Origin: Triglochin maritima
Lineage: Eukaryota > Streptophyta > Magnoliopsida > Alismatales > Juncaginaceae
DNA: 64,000 nt
Assembly: GCA_963682175.1 (NCBI GenBank)
Contig: OY821777.1
Coordinates: 16,078,001 to 16,142,000 of the forward strand
Direction: 5' to 3'
Shown here in pieces: positions 46,600 through 60,087 of this stretch. The notes under the pieces were generated by a model. The model did not search any database and was not told the DNA's origin. It worked only from the letters and a program-made list of their open reading frames with translations. Each line of letters starts with the position of its first letter. Within the stretch, counting starts at the first letter, position 1. Position numbers and translations under genes: made by a program.

Positions 46600-47560
46600 T
46601 GGATTGGGGCTCTGGATGATTACACCTCTGAGAACAATAACCCCCGATAAACAAACCCTAAACTTAACAAGATGACTAATTTAATCTCCATACAAGAGGA
46701 TACATCGATGAGAGTATAAGCTAACAATCTAATAAAATGAGAGAGCATGAAGAAGAATAAAGCTCCAAGAAGTACTGATTGGAACCCAATGTCATCCCAC
46801 ATGAGTCTCCAATCTTCAATCAACATAGAAATCACAGATGCTATTTATAGGGAAGAATCTCTCACCTCCATTAACCTTCTTCAACCTCTCAAAGTTCCTC
46901 TTTTGATGACTCCAATAACCCGATGACTCATTGAACTATGGAATCCACAATAGGTGGCTCTAAGAAGATGCTACATGAGATAGGAATCCACTCTTGGTGG
47001 TTCTATGGGGCCGGTAGGACAAAGGTGACCATACTTGGTAGTGGTTTTTCCACACACCTTAGTGAACGAACACACACTTAGGTGGTGTTTTCCCCACCCC
47101 AAACCACAAAGTGAAAATGAATATATATATATATATATATATAATAGAGCTTAGGGCACTAAATGGTGGAGAATGAATGCCCAAAATAACCCTTAATAAG
47201 TTCTGTCATTGCACAGAAACGGTCAACCATTTTCCATTCGGTCGTCCAAAGTCGAAGTTCCAGTAAATGATGAAATGACTCTCCAATCTACAAATCAAAC
47301 AACCGAATAGCTTTCGGTCGTCTGGAAATGAGATTTCGGTCGACGGAAGGGAAAACGGTCAATGCAACATGTAAGAGTAGTAAACCCCAACCTAACTCTG
47401 TCCAGAATAAATCGGTCGACCGAATTGGTATAGGTCGACAATTTTTTAGCAATCTAGATAACTGAGAACTTATTGTCACCAAATAATCGATCAACCATTT
47501 ATCAATCGGCCGATCGTTCCACATAGGTTTTCAAGGCACAAAACTAACAAAGTATAATGT
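46600..47560 (-). repeat. Probable LTR on the minus strand with GGTCGACC motifs
   Basis: Minus-strand TATA box CCCTATAAATAGC (about 46850) and several CGGTCGACCG-like motifs (47220-47520) mirror the layout of Z1 and Z2 but the sequence is different, so it is another LTR family or a far-diverged copy. It contains a (TA)n run at 47119-47143. Boundaries are approximate. Confidence 0.5.
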
Positions 47561-47956
47561 AATATTGTCATTCAATACATATGATAAGTATTTTCAATTT
47601 AAAAAACTATTTTCTAACAATAGTCTGTCAATGGCGAACTATCATTATAGACTCGCTGAATATAAATATGAAAGCTATTCATACACGTATGATACCCATG
47701 TAAATATTGCAAACTTACAACAATGGCATCCAAAATTTGTTGTACTCATACATGTTAACAAACATTTTCAGTCCAATAGTTAGCACTCCAATAAATGTTT
47801 TTCCGTAGTTGTGAAACTTCAAAGACTATAGTGTTTGGAGCGTAGAAAAACCAGGATGGCTATGGAATTTCACCTGGTAGAAACAAGTTTGTGTCGGGTT
47901 GAAGCCTAGTCATTATATATCCGACCAACTTAGATACATGATATGTAGGTTGGGGA
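47561..47956. other. AT-rich spacer
   Basis: No recognisable feature. Confidence 0.4.
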
Positions 47957-50118
47957 GCGGTGTAACGTCCCAGTTTCATACGAGGTTAATTAGACTTCCG
48001 ATGGAAAATGGAACGTCACGCGAAAACGATAAACAATAAAGAAACAAAGATAGAAAAATTATAGCTCCATAACAGTTTTGATAAAATAAATAAGATAGTT
48101 CAAAAGATTAAGCATTGAATTCAAAGACTCCGAGTGTGATTCAAAAGTAATGACATGACTCAACAACAATGAGTTCAAAACAAGAAATAGAACAATTTCA
48201 ATTCCTCGTGTACAGAATCCGCAAGGACATCCACCATAGGCAACCTACTCAGGAGTACCTGCAAAACAATCACAATAAATCACATAATTTTCATAAAGAA
48301 AACTATTTATGCCTTCAGACAACAACAAACCAATCCCGATATAAACAGTGGAACAAGCTATCAATATAATATCTTAAAATGGAGATTATGTAATTGTTTT
48401 TACTGATGTCATCTTAGCTGTACCACATGTTCAGCTACTTTCAGTTAGTTTTTTCATGAAAATTTATGGGTGTGATATATCATATATAAAAATCATGTGG
48501 TAAAAATTTCAGATCAAATATATCATCGTAAATCTTGATTAGAACACATTCAAATTCAATAAATTTCAGACGTTCAATTATGAGTATTTTAGATCAACGG
48601 TAAAATTAACTTCGATTGACTTAAAATTTTACCATGTTAAAAGTTTAAAATATAACACATATGATATGATTAAGTTTGATTTTAAAAAATTAATTTTAAA
48701 ATATCTTAATTTTGAATTTGTCACGGCCAAGTTAATTATAGGAACTCTTACCATCCGACATATATATAATTGAAGTATAGTCTCTGTTGCCTTTACAAGA
48801 TGCAGAGGGATTAAAAAGAGAGACATTGGAAATAGACGTGGAGTTGGATATTGTATATGTACTTTGTCAATTTCTATGTGCTATCCTATAATTTATTCAT
48901 GTAAGCACATGGAACTATGGAAGGGTATCTTCTTTTGCGGCTGTGCAACTACCTTTCTAGCTTTATGTTTAGGATATATTACATTTATCTCCCTCAATTA
49001 TTGCATTATGCCCCAGTGATATTTAGATCTTTTGAATTTTGAAAACTGTCATCTTTACACAAATTAAACTTTTTATTTGTAACACTTTTTATTGATAATT
49101 TGTTCTCTATTGATATATTCATCATTATTTCTTATTTTTATTTTATTTATTACGAATAATTTTAAATTTGTACCAACTTGAAGATTGAAATTGCATCATA
49201 TTTTTTGAATTTCACTTTATTTAAATTTTTTGTTTATAAGTGTTTGTAGAAAAGTATATAGAAAATATGTGTTTACTTCAATCAGTGCAGTCAATACAAT
49301 ACGACAAAAATCCCAATAAACATATAATATCAATATTATCATCTATCAATTCAGTCTGTCGATACAATAATAACAATACGAGAATCATATAGATCTCCCA
49401 CCGCAGGCACATGCGGTCTTCCGAATTGTGCATGACCCATCCTCACTTCAGTACATCAATCATTACAACAAACATTATCAAATAAGTTCAAACATCCTCC
49501 TCAGAGACCATCGCTTCAACGGGCCAGTATTGCTCATAAGAGTTAGTAGTGGCAAGACAGTCAATTTCTTATTATTTAACAATATTCTTTCCAATTTAAC
49601 ATAAGGGGCACAAATACCATCTATTTTCTTTGAAACAATAACATAAGAACTCACGATGGAACTGTAATTGTCCTAACCTAAATTTTTTAACCATAACATA
49701 TGAATCAAGTGTAGAGAATGCAATTATACCATTAGCTAAAATGCACAATAACTAATAGTCTAGGATAGAAAATGCAATTATGTTATATACTTTAAATGCA
49801 CAATAATTAACCGTCTAGGGTAGAAATTCAATAATCCCAATTTAGTAAAGTTTCTCCAACCAATGCACAATAGTCTAGAACCCAAGGTAAGAAACATAAT
49901 TATTCCCAAAATCCATTGAAAACGCAATATCTCAAAAGTCCAGAGCAGAAACACAAATATGCTAATTAAATAAGATTTCTAAATAACTTAGAAATCTAGG
50001 TGGAAAAACGCAATTATCAAAACCATAAATTCAATATGCAAAAGCTAGAACTTAAACCATTTCATCACAATATGTAAAATGTGGGGGTCAAAATGCAAAG
50101 ACCCTAATCCAACCCTAA

Positions 50119-50503
50119 GAGCATTGTTAACGGCGGAGAAAACATGGGCGCCCAGCGTCTCCCCCGGGGGCATGTACCCCTCCCCCACTGGCTGAATTTT
50201 TTTATTTTTTTTAAATTTTTGTTAATTTGTTGCAAATATTAAAATATTCATTTTAAAGTCTTTTAAAAAAATTTGAATTTTTTTTATTTGTTTTGATTAT
50301 TTATTTTTTTTAATTTTTTTACTCAGATTGATCTGCAAATGACGTGGATGAGAGAGAATATATGGTGTTTGGGGGTTTTAGGGCACGGTTAAGGGAAAAT
50401 TGGGGGTGGGTGGGCTGAACTGACGTGTCAGAGAGAGAAGCTGACGTGGCAGAGAGAGAGAAAGTAGGGCACCCAGGGGTAGCCCGACATGGTTATTATG
50501 CTC
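50119..50503. mobile_element. Tourist-like (PIF/Harbinger) MITE with TAA duplication
   Basis: GAGCATTGTTAACGGCG at 50119 faces inverted GAGCATAATAACCATG ending at 50503, flanked by TAA on both sides (50116-50118 and 50504-50506). Its right half (TGACGTGG, GAGAGAAGCTGACGTGGCAG) is homologous to 16384-16565, linking it to the Harbinger element with the HARBI1-like ORF. Size 385 bp, non-coding. Confidence 0.9.
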
Positions 50504-50544
50504 TAAGACACAACCCCATCATGCCGCCACCCTCCTCTTTTCCT

Positions 50545-50571
50545 CTCTTCTTCTTCTTCTTCTTCTTCCAC
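50545..50571. repeat. (TTC)n microsatellite
   Basis: About eight TTC repeats within a pyrimidine-rich tract. Confidence 0.9.
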
Positions 50572-51000
50572 GCCAGCCCGGTGCCTCCACCTCTCGGCGT
50601 CCTCCGGTGACGGTGCTCGCCGGCGATCTCCAGTAGCATCTTTCGGTGTTGCGTTCTCCGCGTTATCTCTAGCGTTGTCACGCGGCTATCTCCACCGTCG
50701 GTGCTTTGTGTGGCGGGGACGATGACTAACACTGCCGTTACGATTAACATCACCATTGTGGCCTCGAACGACTGCGATCTAGTGGACGTCCAACAGGGGC
50801 GTCATGTGACCGACCTCCTACCTCATCGGCGGAGTAGGTTGAGGGGGAGCCGACCCCACCCTCGATACGACACCACTAACTATGAGACGCCAACACCCTC
50901 CAAAGACATACCTTCGATGGGTTCGCGCTTCTGAGCTCCGTCGTCGTCGTTGCCGTCAGCTGTCACCAAGTAGGGTTTTAGGGTGAGAAAATTCTTTTCC

Positions 51001-52230
51001 TCCCAACCATAACAATGATTAAATAGAAGAAAAGATCTACTAAAACGTAACCTCTTCCATAAATCACAAATATTGCAATTTTAAATCTCCAATTAAATTT
51101 GATTTTATTATGTTTTAAATTAGTTTCAAAAATGGGAAATCTGTTTCCTTACAAGTGGCAGGAAATAGAAATTAGGTATGTAAAATTATGAAGACGACAA
51201 ATTCTATAAAATGCAATATATTGTTTTGGAAGTTTGGGTGGTCAGACGACCGTCTTTGGATTTTGAGATATTGTCCTAGTTGTCAAAAGTTCAAACTATT
51301 TGGGTTCCACCTCCTGAGATTGCTCCATAATAAAGACCCTTGGGGTTCTAGTCCCTTTGAATATCTCGAGTACCAATAATTAGACGTATATATTAGGTTT
51401 TTATATATCTAATTAATCCAACTAGTTAAAAAATCCAAAAATATTGATTAAATGTCTATATATAGGTGAACACACAATCAGAATTACGTACTCCAAAAAG
51501 AAAGTTGTAGTATTTTCAAGTTTATGTTCATATTTTTTTATTTTCCTTACAAATTCCGACATCCTTCACTTGAAATCTTGGCACTGTTTCCAGTTTCACA
51601 ACAAAATAAATTTATAGTTGTACGAGCTCAACGACGGAGGGATAAATTTCATTCCGTTAAGACATCAATTTGAACCTCCACATGCGACCCAGTGAAATGA
51701 TTTTGGGTGATGGGTCAACTCTAGTTTAGAATTGTAGCCCACAAGTCCCAACGTGGAGGTAGATCTCCAGAAATTATGGGTCATTAAAAGAATATCTGGT
51801 ATGACAACAAAATTCTATATTATGCTGGAATACTTGTATTGATTACTAGTACTAGGTCTTTATTTTTCATAAAATTTGGGTATGCAATTGCATACCCACC
51901 TTACATAGTGGATATACCTCTGAGGTCGGGTTAAACTGGATTTATAAATTCTAACTGTAACCCGACCGATAATTCAAGGTTAAACATATTCAAGTCAAGT
52001 TGACATATTATATGGAGTAAGTATTTGGTTTTCTTTTTTAAATGAATTGGCAAACACATCAACATTCCTACTAAAAAAGTTAACTATTTCAAGTCTTCTA
52101 TAACAAAAATCAAATTCTCAACAAGAAATTCACCATATAAACATATAAAGTCATAAATAGAAAATAAATATATAAATTTTTCATCAAAACAAAAGCACGA
52201 ACTTCAAAACATAAACATAAATGTATATAA
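51001..52230. other. AT-rich DNA with one perfect palindrome
   Basis: No gene. A perfect 22-bp palindrome with half-site TGGGTATGCAA lies at 51877-51898. Confidence 0.5.
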
Positions 52231-53485
52231 ACACAAGACCATCCATAACTATAACCAAGGTCAACCCGATAATGAGTTTTCTCTCTTTCACATCAACTTT
52301 CTTTCTCATCATATCAGTTTTCTCTTTCCCTAACCTACTTTCTACTCTTTTCAACACTATTCACCTCTTAACTACAATCCACCACAACACATCTCTCCTT
52401 CACAACCAAAAAAATTAAAACAAACAAAAATTAATAAAAAGAACCAACAGGGACGCACCACGTGGCGCGTCCCTGCGACGACTAGGTCAACCCGATCTGG
52501 TCGACGTGACCCCGTTAAGGGGTAGAAGACCATATTGGGGGGTCGTGGGATGAAATGGTGGTCTAATAGACAAGTTAACGGGTTGCAGATCAACCCTAAG
52601 CCGATCTGTTTATTGATAGGGTTGACTGTTTAGTATGTTGGTGGCGGATTGGTAGGTTGAAATAATGATCTATATCCATGTTTGACGGTTTAGATCACAT
52701 CAGATTGACGGATCAACGGTTATCATTAGATTGATCGGCCTTCGCGCACAGGTTCAAATATTTCATGAATTTTTGGTATCTACTTATTGATAAAGAATAT
52801 AAAATTACGTCTCATGATATTTCTTAATTTTTTAATGCTATAATTTACAACTCCATGTTTAGGCTTACCGTTCTTTGGAAAACTTTAACTACTACCCAAA
52901 ATAACACTCAACATTTCAATAAAGTACGAAAATTGGGAAAAGAGAAGCTCACGAACATTTAAAACGAAGATCAGAACATTCTACGGATAATGTTCCAAAT
53001 GCCGAAACAGCCGGTAGAAAAGACGACTTCCCAGAAAAGCTGGTTAAACAGTTCAACATCCAAGAGATATTTAACGTGAAAATCCAAAAGAAGTTGAAAG
53101 ATGTTACATTTAGACTATTTATGATCGTAGACAACTTGTTCATAAACTTTTTCTCTATTTTCTCTTTTTCATATTAACTTTTTTTTTCCATCCACATCAA
53201 TTTTTTCTCTCTCCAACCTACTTAATTCTATTTCCAATATTATTTTCCTCTCCACCACAACTCATCTCTCTCATCCATATTATTTGGAGGTCGATCCTGT
53301 AAAAAATTTAAAAATCAAAACAATTAGAAAACGTATTTTGATTTTTTTTAAAAAGATTAAAACTAATTTTAAAAAAATCAAAACAAGAAAAACAATTTTC
53401 TTTTTTAACCAACTGGGACGCGCCCGTTAATCAAAACAAAAACGTATTTTGACCGGGCTCACGACCCGTCACGGATGCCCTTATA
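52231..53485. other. MITE-like remnants with ACGTGG palindrome
   Basis: CTTTCTTTCTCATC-rich text, CCACCACAACACATCTCTC and GGGACGC motifs occur twice (about 52275-52480 and 53150-53420), suggesting two decayed copies of one non-autonomous element. A 26-bp near-perfect palindrome centred on CCACGTGG is at 52449-52474. Confidence 0.4.
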
Positions 53486-53989
53486 CTTGGTTAATATCTC
53501 CTTCGAGCGTAGCACAATAATTGCAAGTTTCAACTTTGTTCGTAAATACGAATTCATGCAAAAAAAATTATTGCCTCAATGAATAATGTACTATTAATTT
53601 ATTTAACAATCTACGTCTTTGAACTGCAGCCTATTTGTTCCAACATGACTACATGAGGATGATCAAAATTAATAACCATTTGCAAATATATTGAACGAAG
53701 TAATAATATAACTATCAAAAAAATATTTCATGTATATAACTCAAATAGAGGGAGACATACTATTGATATGTTCAAAAACAACATGCAAAAACTATGCATT
53801 ATCAAGGACTGGTCTTTAAAATTCATATGCATTATCAAGGATTGGTCATTAAAGCTGACCCTAGAAAATTTTCTTTTTTGGTGATATTAATTCATCCTTC
53901 CTTTACGTGGAGGGATAGATAATCTGGATTCAAAGTCATACATATGGTATTCACAATTAACCATTTTATATAATGGTATGAATGGAGAG

Positions 53990-54313
53990 TAAGATTTCGT
54001 GTCCTATTTATGTATATATTTTAAAAAAATTAATACAAATATACAAGATCGATTTCATATTTTCATTGATTTTACGTACATGTATTTGTTTATTCTAATA
54101 TCATGCATTCTTATACATATTAAAATAAACAAAGAAAAGATGATCATACCCAAAGGTTCTCTAAAACATTTCAGAAGATCCGGAGTTCCGTTGCTCGTCG
54201 AATCGCCCGCCGATTCGCCTCCAAGTGTTTACCAAACTCTACACAACATTAGAGAGAAATGAGCTAGCCAATGAATCTCTAATTAGGCTTAGAATCTAGC
54301 TAATAACTGAAGG
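53990..54313 (-). repeat. Inverted fragment of the Z-family LTR 3' end
   Basis: Reverse complement of the last part of the LTR: ATTTCGTGTCCTAT (53996), GATCATACCC, GGTTCTCTAAAACATTTC, CCAAACTCTACACAA match the ends of Z1 and Z2 in inverse order. It abuts the start of Z2 directly. Confidence 0.75.
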
Positions 54314-54318
54314 GAATG

Positions 54319-56315
54319 TGTTCTAAAAGTTGTACTTTTAAATGTCAATTATTATGAATTGAATGAGAAATCATTTTGTTCTTTGTTTATGTTATTCGTC
54401 TTTTAGAAGTGTTAAGGAAGATGCTCTTGGTCCTTAACCGTAGAGCTCTAAAAGATATTGGTTTACATAAAACAAAAGATATTCACAATCATGGTAATTA
54501 ACATGGGACATTAATTATCGGGTTAAGATTGTCGTGTTTGGTCATAGATCATTGTAGCTCTACAAGTGAGTGACAACACGGGTATGCAAAAGAGGAAAAT
54601 ATTACTTTTGTATACTGAATAGACCTAATAAGTAAAATATTATAGAAATGTGTTTCTGTGTCATTAATATTTTACTGTGTCTTTGGTCCTTTGATATGAG
54701 ACTTATATCTGATCACTTAAGGAATACTTAATTAGATCAGTGTCTTGAACTATCGATAAGTGTAGTGTAAAGGCATTGGTTGGTTAAGTACAACTTTTAT
54801 TGGAGAAGATAGTTAGTCAAAAGACTATCATTGCCCCTCTTAATTGAGTGATGATATTAGTGGGCCCCTTGATAAAGCAAAGTTATAATGTGCACAATGT
54901 GATTTGAGTTAAGTCACATATTTATAACTAGCTTAAAGAGATCAAGAAATGAATACTAATACAAAGATGACACAATACTACTTTGTGTGTATTCTTAATA
55001 TCATGAGGCAAGGGACGGACACAAGTGGTGCACTTCATCACTAAATGGATCGGGTTTTGGTTCGAGTGGAATTAAGACATCTAACTAATTGGGAGCTATA
55101 ATGTGTAGCTAGATACCGCTTATAGCTTGTGATATTAAGCTCTAAATATCACTGCCAACTTAGTTTAGATCCTCCCATAGGTCACACCGCAAAACTGGGA
55201 AACAAGAAATGGGGATTTTGAGTTCATAAGATGTGTCGGGTTTCATGTAGAAAATATGACACATAGGGTGAACAAGCAAAATCAAAATTATGTTGTGATT
55301 AATAACATAATTAGAATCTAAATAAAATTCATATGTGATGAAAATATTGTGGGGTGTAATGATTGATCATTGCATAGGATAATATGTTACATAAGTTGTG
55401 AATTTACTACTAATCCCGAAATGTCAAATTTTGTAGGGGTTAAACCGAAATTTGACAAGTCTGCAAAACAGTGCTCCAACGGTAGACCAATTAACAGTAA
55501 ATGGTCGACCGATCGGGCACGGTCGACCGGACATGTCTCGACCGATAACAGGGAATTTTCATATCGAGATGGAATAATTCCTGTTACGAACGGTCGACCG
55601 AGTTATTGAACGGCCGACCGAAACATGGTTCCAGCGGTCGACCGAACCTCCAAACGGTCGACCGGTCCAGACGGTTTTCAGTAGAATTAATTTAAGAATT
55701 AATTAGATCGTGCATGGAATTGGTCCATAATTGATTTAATTCGTGGCTAATATTATTTATTATTAAATAATGGATGGTTAGATGAAATTTTGCATGAAAT
55801 CATGGGCAATGGCTTGCACATGAATAGGTAATTTGGAGAGAGCTTATAAATACAAGTTTATCTCATTACCTCCAAAATTAATTTCATTATTATTTATGCA
55901 AAAATTCTCTCTCCATAAATCTCCACGAAAATCCCTTAATTCTTAAGTTTAGTTTTAGTTCTTAAGAGATCATCTTCTCAAGGGAATTAAAGAGGGGTTA
56001 GTAATTGGATTCTAAACCCTATCGGAGATTGAGAGACTAGCTTCACTCTCTCCGATCTTGTTTAGAGTTTGGTGAATACTCGGAGGCATCCGGCGCAGCG
56101 AGGAGCATCCCCAACGTCTCCGAATCTTCAAGAAGTTTTAGAGAACTTCTAGGTATGAATTTCGGAGCTCATATTTGTTTTAATAAAGTTTTGATACTAG
56201 ATATTGAAACAAATCGATGCATGCATGAAATAAATCCTAGAAAATTGTAAATTGATCCTTATTGTGCATAAAAATTTCGAAAATAAATATGTACAATTAA
56301 ACATAAAATCCTACA
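54319..56315 (+). repeat. Large LTR Z2, followed by a primer-binding site
   Basis: TGTTCTAAAAGTTGTAC (54319) to AAAATCCTACA (56315), 1997 bp. It has a U3-like part with six or more GGTCGACC motifs (55485-55675), a TATA box GCTTATAAATACAAG (about 55849) and a leader. GGGATATCAGAGCAT at 56316-56330 resembles the initiator methionine tRNA primer-binding site, so this is the left LTR of a plus-strand element. Confidence 0.8.
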
Positions 56316-57115
56316 GGGATATCAGAGCATAGGGTTCAATTTTCTCATGATTTATGGTTGTAGACGAATTTAGTTTACCATCTAGGATTTAAACAATTCG
56401 ATTTAGCAGTTTTTCGGTCTATGAATGTTTGTTGATGTAATTCTCCATAATAATTCGTTCTGAATGTTTTAAGTGTTTTAAAACATGTCATGTAATTATT
56501 AGAATTAAGATTTAGACATTTGTCTAACTTGCAATAATTTCGTTTTAAGTATAAACGATTATTTTGTAAGAGAATCAACAAAACCGAAAAACTGCGATTC
56601 ATCTTTCCATTGGAAATTGGATGGACAGCGGTTCATAATTAATTTTTGAACTATGGATGCATTAAAAACGTTTTTAATGGATTTCAAAATGTTTTTCAAA
56701 GAATTGTTTGAGATTCTAGATGATTGATAAACTAGATTGCATAGTTTATAGCGATATTGCGTGCATGGATGCTCGAGTTGTCTTTGCAGGAATTGTGGGT
56801 TTATATGTTCCAAATCGGCAATTATGAATGTATGTGATCATTATTATACAGGGGCTTATGTATGTAAAAGCCAAAATTCTCTTTCTTTCCGTCTTTTAGA
56901 TAGTTGCATTTGCATATGAGAGGTTTTTACATAGGACTTACACTAGTCGGTTTTATCGAATGTGAGGAGCATGTTTATTTTCTGTAAAATCTACATCTCC
57001 GGTGCAAGAGGAAGTCGCCGCTGTAGCGCATCGATCGAGGATCGAAGATCAGGGATCGAGTATCGAGGATCGGAGGGAACATATAAATTCACACGATGTG
57101 AATTGTGTGAATGTT
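56316..57115 (+). mobile_element. Primer-binding site and start of the Z2 element's internal region
   Basis: After the primer-binding site the DNA is AT-rich with no readable gag. At 57115 it is cut by the next LTR. A run of GGATCGAxGATC-type repeats occurs at about 57030-57075. Confidence 0.5.
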
Positions 57116-58524
57116 TGTTGAACGTTTTATTTAAAACCGCAAGTGCACGGCCGCGATGAAGCGGTGGCAAGTACGGGTCGTCCTCAGGGAGGTGAGCAGC
57201 CTCTTGTTTATCAGAAATCAAGTGGCAAAGATTGGGGGAGAAAGATTTATTAAGCTACTCTACACAAAACTATGCTAAGAAGTATGAAATGCGAACGAAA
57301 GAAACAATCAATGAACTAACAACTAAGCTAAGAACAAAGGAGGAATGCTGGAATACAGAAATGGAAAACCCCTAAGGGGTGGAGTGAGTGCACACATGCA
57401 AAGAGGTGGGTGTAGAATACATTCTTTAAGCACATGAAGGTGGTGTTTATCAAGCATAGGAAGTGTCTAAATGTTATGGCAAAACCTATCAATCTATTCA
57501 CCAACTTAGTTTATTAACATTTACATATGCAAGATGTTTATTTCAGAACCTAAACAAGCATGAGAGGTGTCTAATCATTTTGGCAAAACTCATCAAGTTG
57601 TAAATTCTATCCTAAACAAGCAAGCATACATTCATGTTTAATCAACACATTGAAATTAAAGCATTCATCCCATTCTCTAATGCATGTATGTACATCTACT
57701 CCACCCCCCAAAGGGGATTGAACTACTCACTAAACATTACACTAATTATTAAACTAAACAAAGAAAGCATATTAACTAAGATAATAAAACTAATGAAATG
57801 AGATTAAGCAAAGCAAAACAAGAAACATAAAACATAAAACAAACAACATAATAAAGAAAACTTGTATTAAAATGACTCACATTAAAAGTAGCATCCTCCT
57901 ACTTTAGTATGTGCTTCAAGGCCTCACTTCTAGTAGGAAGAATAGTCACTTAAAATATGGAGTGATTACAATGGAAGGTGAAGAGTTCTATTTATATCCA
58001 TGGAAAAAGGCAAACCGGGACAATCCCCCGATGTGGGACTAAACCAATACCAAAACTACACTAAGCATACACTAATACACGTGCTACAAAAAACTAAACG
58101 GATTCTGGGCCATCTGGACCGCCAATTGGCGGTTCCAAACCGCCAATTGGCGGTCTATATGGTTTAGATCCGTTTGGTTTTCTTTGTGGCCTTTGCTTGA
58201 AGTGTTTGTTGGTCTTGGATGCATCTCGTTGGTTTGTTGGAGCTCCGACCCGAATCCAATTGCTAAAATACTCCCCATGATGGTGTGAAGTATTCTGTTT
58301 TGCTCTTAGGTCCCTCTGTCTTGCATTCAGGTCCTTCTCCCTTGCATCTTGGTCCCCAGATCTCACAATCCAGTCCTTTTTCCCAGCTTTTGGGTCCTTT
58401 TATGCTTCATCTCTTCAAACCTAATTATTCCTGAAAACTAAACATAAAACTCGTAACATAGCATTGTTTAGGTGAAAGATAATGGATATAAGATACAAAT
58501 ATGAGCATGAAATGATGTCAATCA
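57116..58524 (-). repeat. 3' LTR of gypsy element X (minus strand)
   Basis: On the minus strand it runs from TGATTGACATCATTTC to CGTTCAACA, 1409 bp, with TG and CA ends. A near-identical copy is 62453-63866. It contains two ACCGCCAATTGGCGGT palindromes (58118-58133 and 58139-58154). Confidence 0.85.
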
Positions 58525-58540
58525 AATACCCCTACACCTA
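58525..58540 (-). promoter_or_regulatory. Polypurine tract of gypsy element X
   Basis: Reads TAGGTGTAGGGGTATT on the minus strand, directly before the LTR start; same position relative to the copy at 63867. Confidence 0.7.
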
Positions 58541-60087
58541 ACTTTTGCTAGTCCCGAGCAAAACAAAGAAAGAGAAAAGCATGCGAAAAACAAGAAATCC
58601 TAACTCACTTTCGTAGGAATCGCGGTTGCACTTAGCACGTGCAACAAGCCGTTAAACCTCCTTATCGCCAAGGAGGAGGAGTGTTGTCTCCTGAGAGTTT
58701 TCAACGGATATACCCACAAAATCCGAACAAGATGCATTATTCAATCTAGACACTCGAGTCGTTGGACAAATATATTCGATCATGGGACGCGGTAATACTA
58801 CGGGTCGACTCTATATATGTAATCGGTCCACACACTTAGCCTAATGAGTTATTCGTGAGAGTTAGTTAAGGACTTAAGTGAAAGACATGGGCAACCTTAA
58901 CTTCTGAATGTGATACAATGTGTAAAGTCCATTTTGGTTCTAATTTGACTCTTTTTTTTCTTTTCTTTTTTTCTCTTTTTTTTCTTTTTCTTTAGAGCAT
59001 TTTATTGGTTGGTGTTTGATTCTCCCAGGGTCAGGTTTCGTGCATCATTGCCCATGAGGACTTACACTATCACGTGCACCTTCCCCCAAATCTCCACATA
59101 GGGCGATCCCTACCACCCGTGTAACGGGGGTTCGGTCGGCGCATCCCAAGTCGGATGACTCGAAAGCACCAGGCACAAAGTCCCCTCAGACCTACTTTCC
59201 CGAGTGATAGGAGTCGTGCGAGAAGAGAGAACACCACTTATTTATCTACATGGGAACCAAAACCCCTACACTTAAGTTTCACAAAAAAAAGTTTAAGGAC
59301 CCTTGACTACGACAAACTTCCTTATACTCACAAACACGAATTATTTGACTCACTAGGTTCACGGTGGACTTCTTTAAATGTTTGAGTACTGAAACCCTAT
59401 GATTACACGCCACCTGAGGGAAAACCAGGGTGCATCCTAACGACTCGACAAGACCTAAAGCCAGTAAACTAGAAATCCTAATGCATCAAGTTCAAGACAA
59501 TTTTGGGAGCTTTCTTTTTACTTTGCCTCTCAACGGTTTTGCACATGCTAAACACACGCAAAACCCACAAAACATTTTCTTTCGCAAACACATGAAGATT
59601 TTGAAAGAAATGTGAAAATTTTAAAGCACTCGGCAAGCAAAAGAAGACAAGTCACCCAAGGATCATGGCAAGCAGATATATCAATGTTAAATGCGGCACA
59701 CTAACATGACCCTAGCAGTACAAACAAAAGAGAATAAAACCAAAGGAAAAAGACTCGACTATGTACACACGTAAAACACCCCCTACACCTACTTCATGCA
59801 TTGTCCTCAATGAATGTGAACAAGATACTACATGGATACATGCATGAAAAAAGAAAGATCTCACCAACATGAAGTACAAAGGGACGTTCAGGGTCATGTT
59901 GATGGACACAAACCCAAATTCCCTCAAAACCTGTGAGAAGCTGAAGAAGGGAGATAAATACGTGAAGAGATTGGGCCCAAGTACACAAGGGTTGGGGCCC
60001 ACAACAATCGATGCTCACTGAAGGAGTCTTTTATTACACTTTTTTTAAGATATATACATCAACCAAGATATTCTCATAATCATTTGG
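58541..60087 (-). other. Non-coding 3' region of gypsy element X
   Basis: No pol domain is readable on either strand. It includes a polypyrimidine tract at about 58950-59000 (purine-rich on the coding strand) and the second purine tract near 59780. Confidence 0.6.

Larger units (their letters stand above)
47957..51000 (-). repeat. Gypsy-type LTR sequence, interrupted
   Basis: TGTAACGTCCCAGTTTCATAC at about 47949-47970 has the start of a gypsy LTR read on its minus strand (compare 41865). Text with CCCACCGCAGGCACATGCGG (about 49399) and a GC-rich block at 50510-50960 fits LTR internal parts. About 48370-49250 is unrelated AT-rich DNA, possibly an insertion, and a MITE sits at 50119-50503. No coding region. 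Confidence 0.45.

Noticed and set aside
50425..50934. Frames with Pro/Phe runs
   Set aside because: Derive from the TTC microsatellite and GC-rich LTR text.
44530..56315. Z1 and Z2 as the two LTRs of one 11.8-kb element
   Set aside because: Z2 is followed by a primer-binding site, as a left LTR is, the two LTRs are quite diverged, and no gag-pol lies between them.
59712..60018. Minus-strand frames after the gypsy protease
   Set aside because: They cover the leader-like and purine-tract region of element X and show no RT, RNase H or integrase motif.
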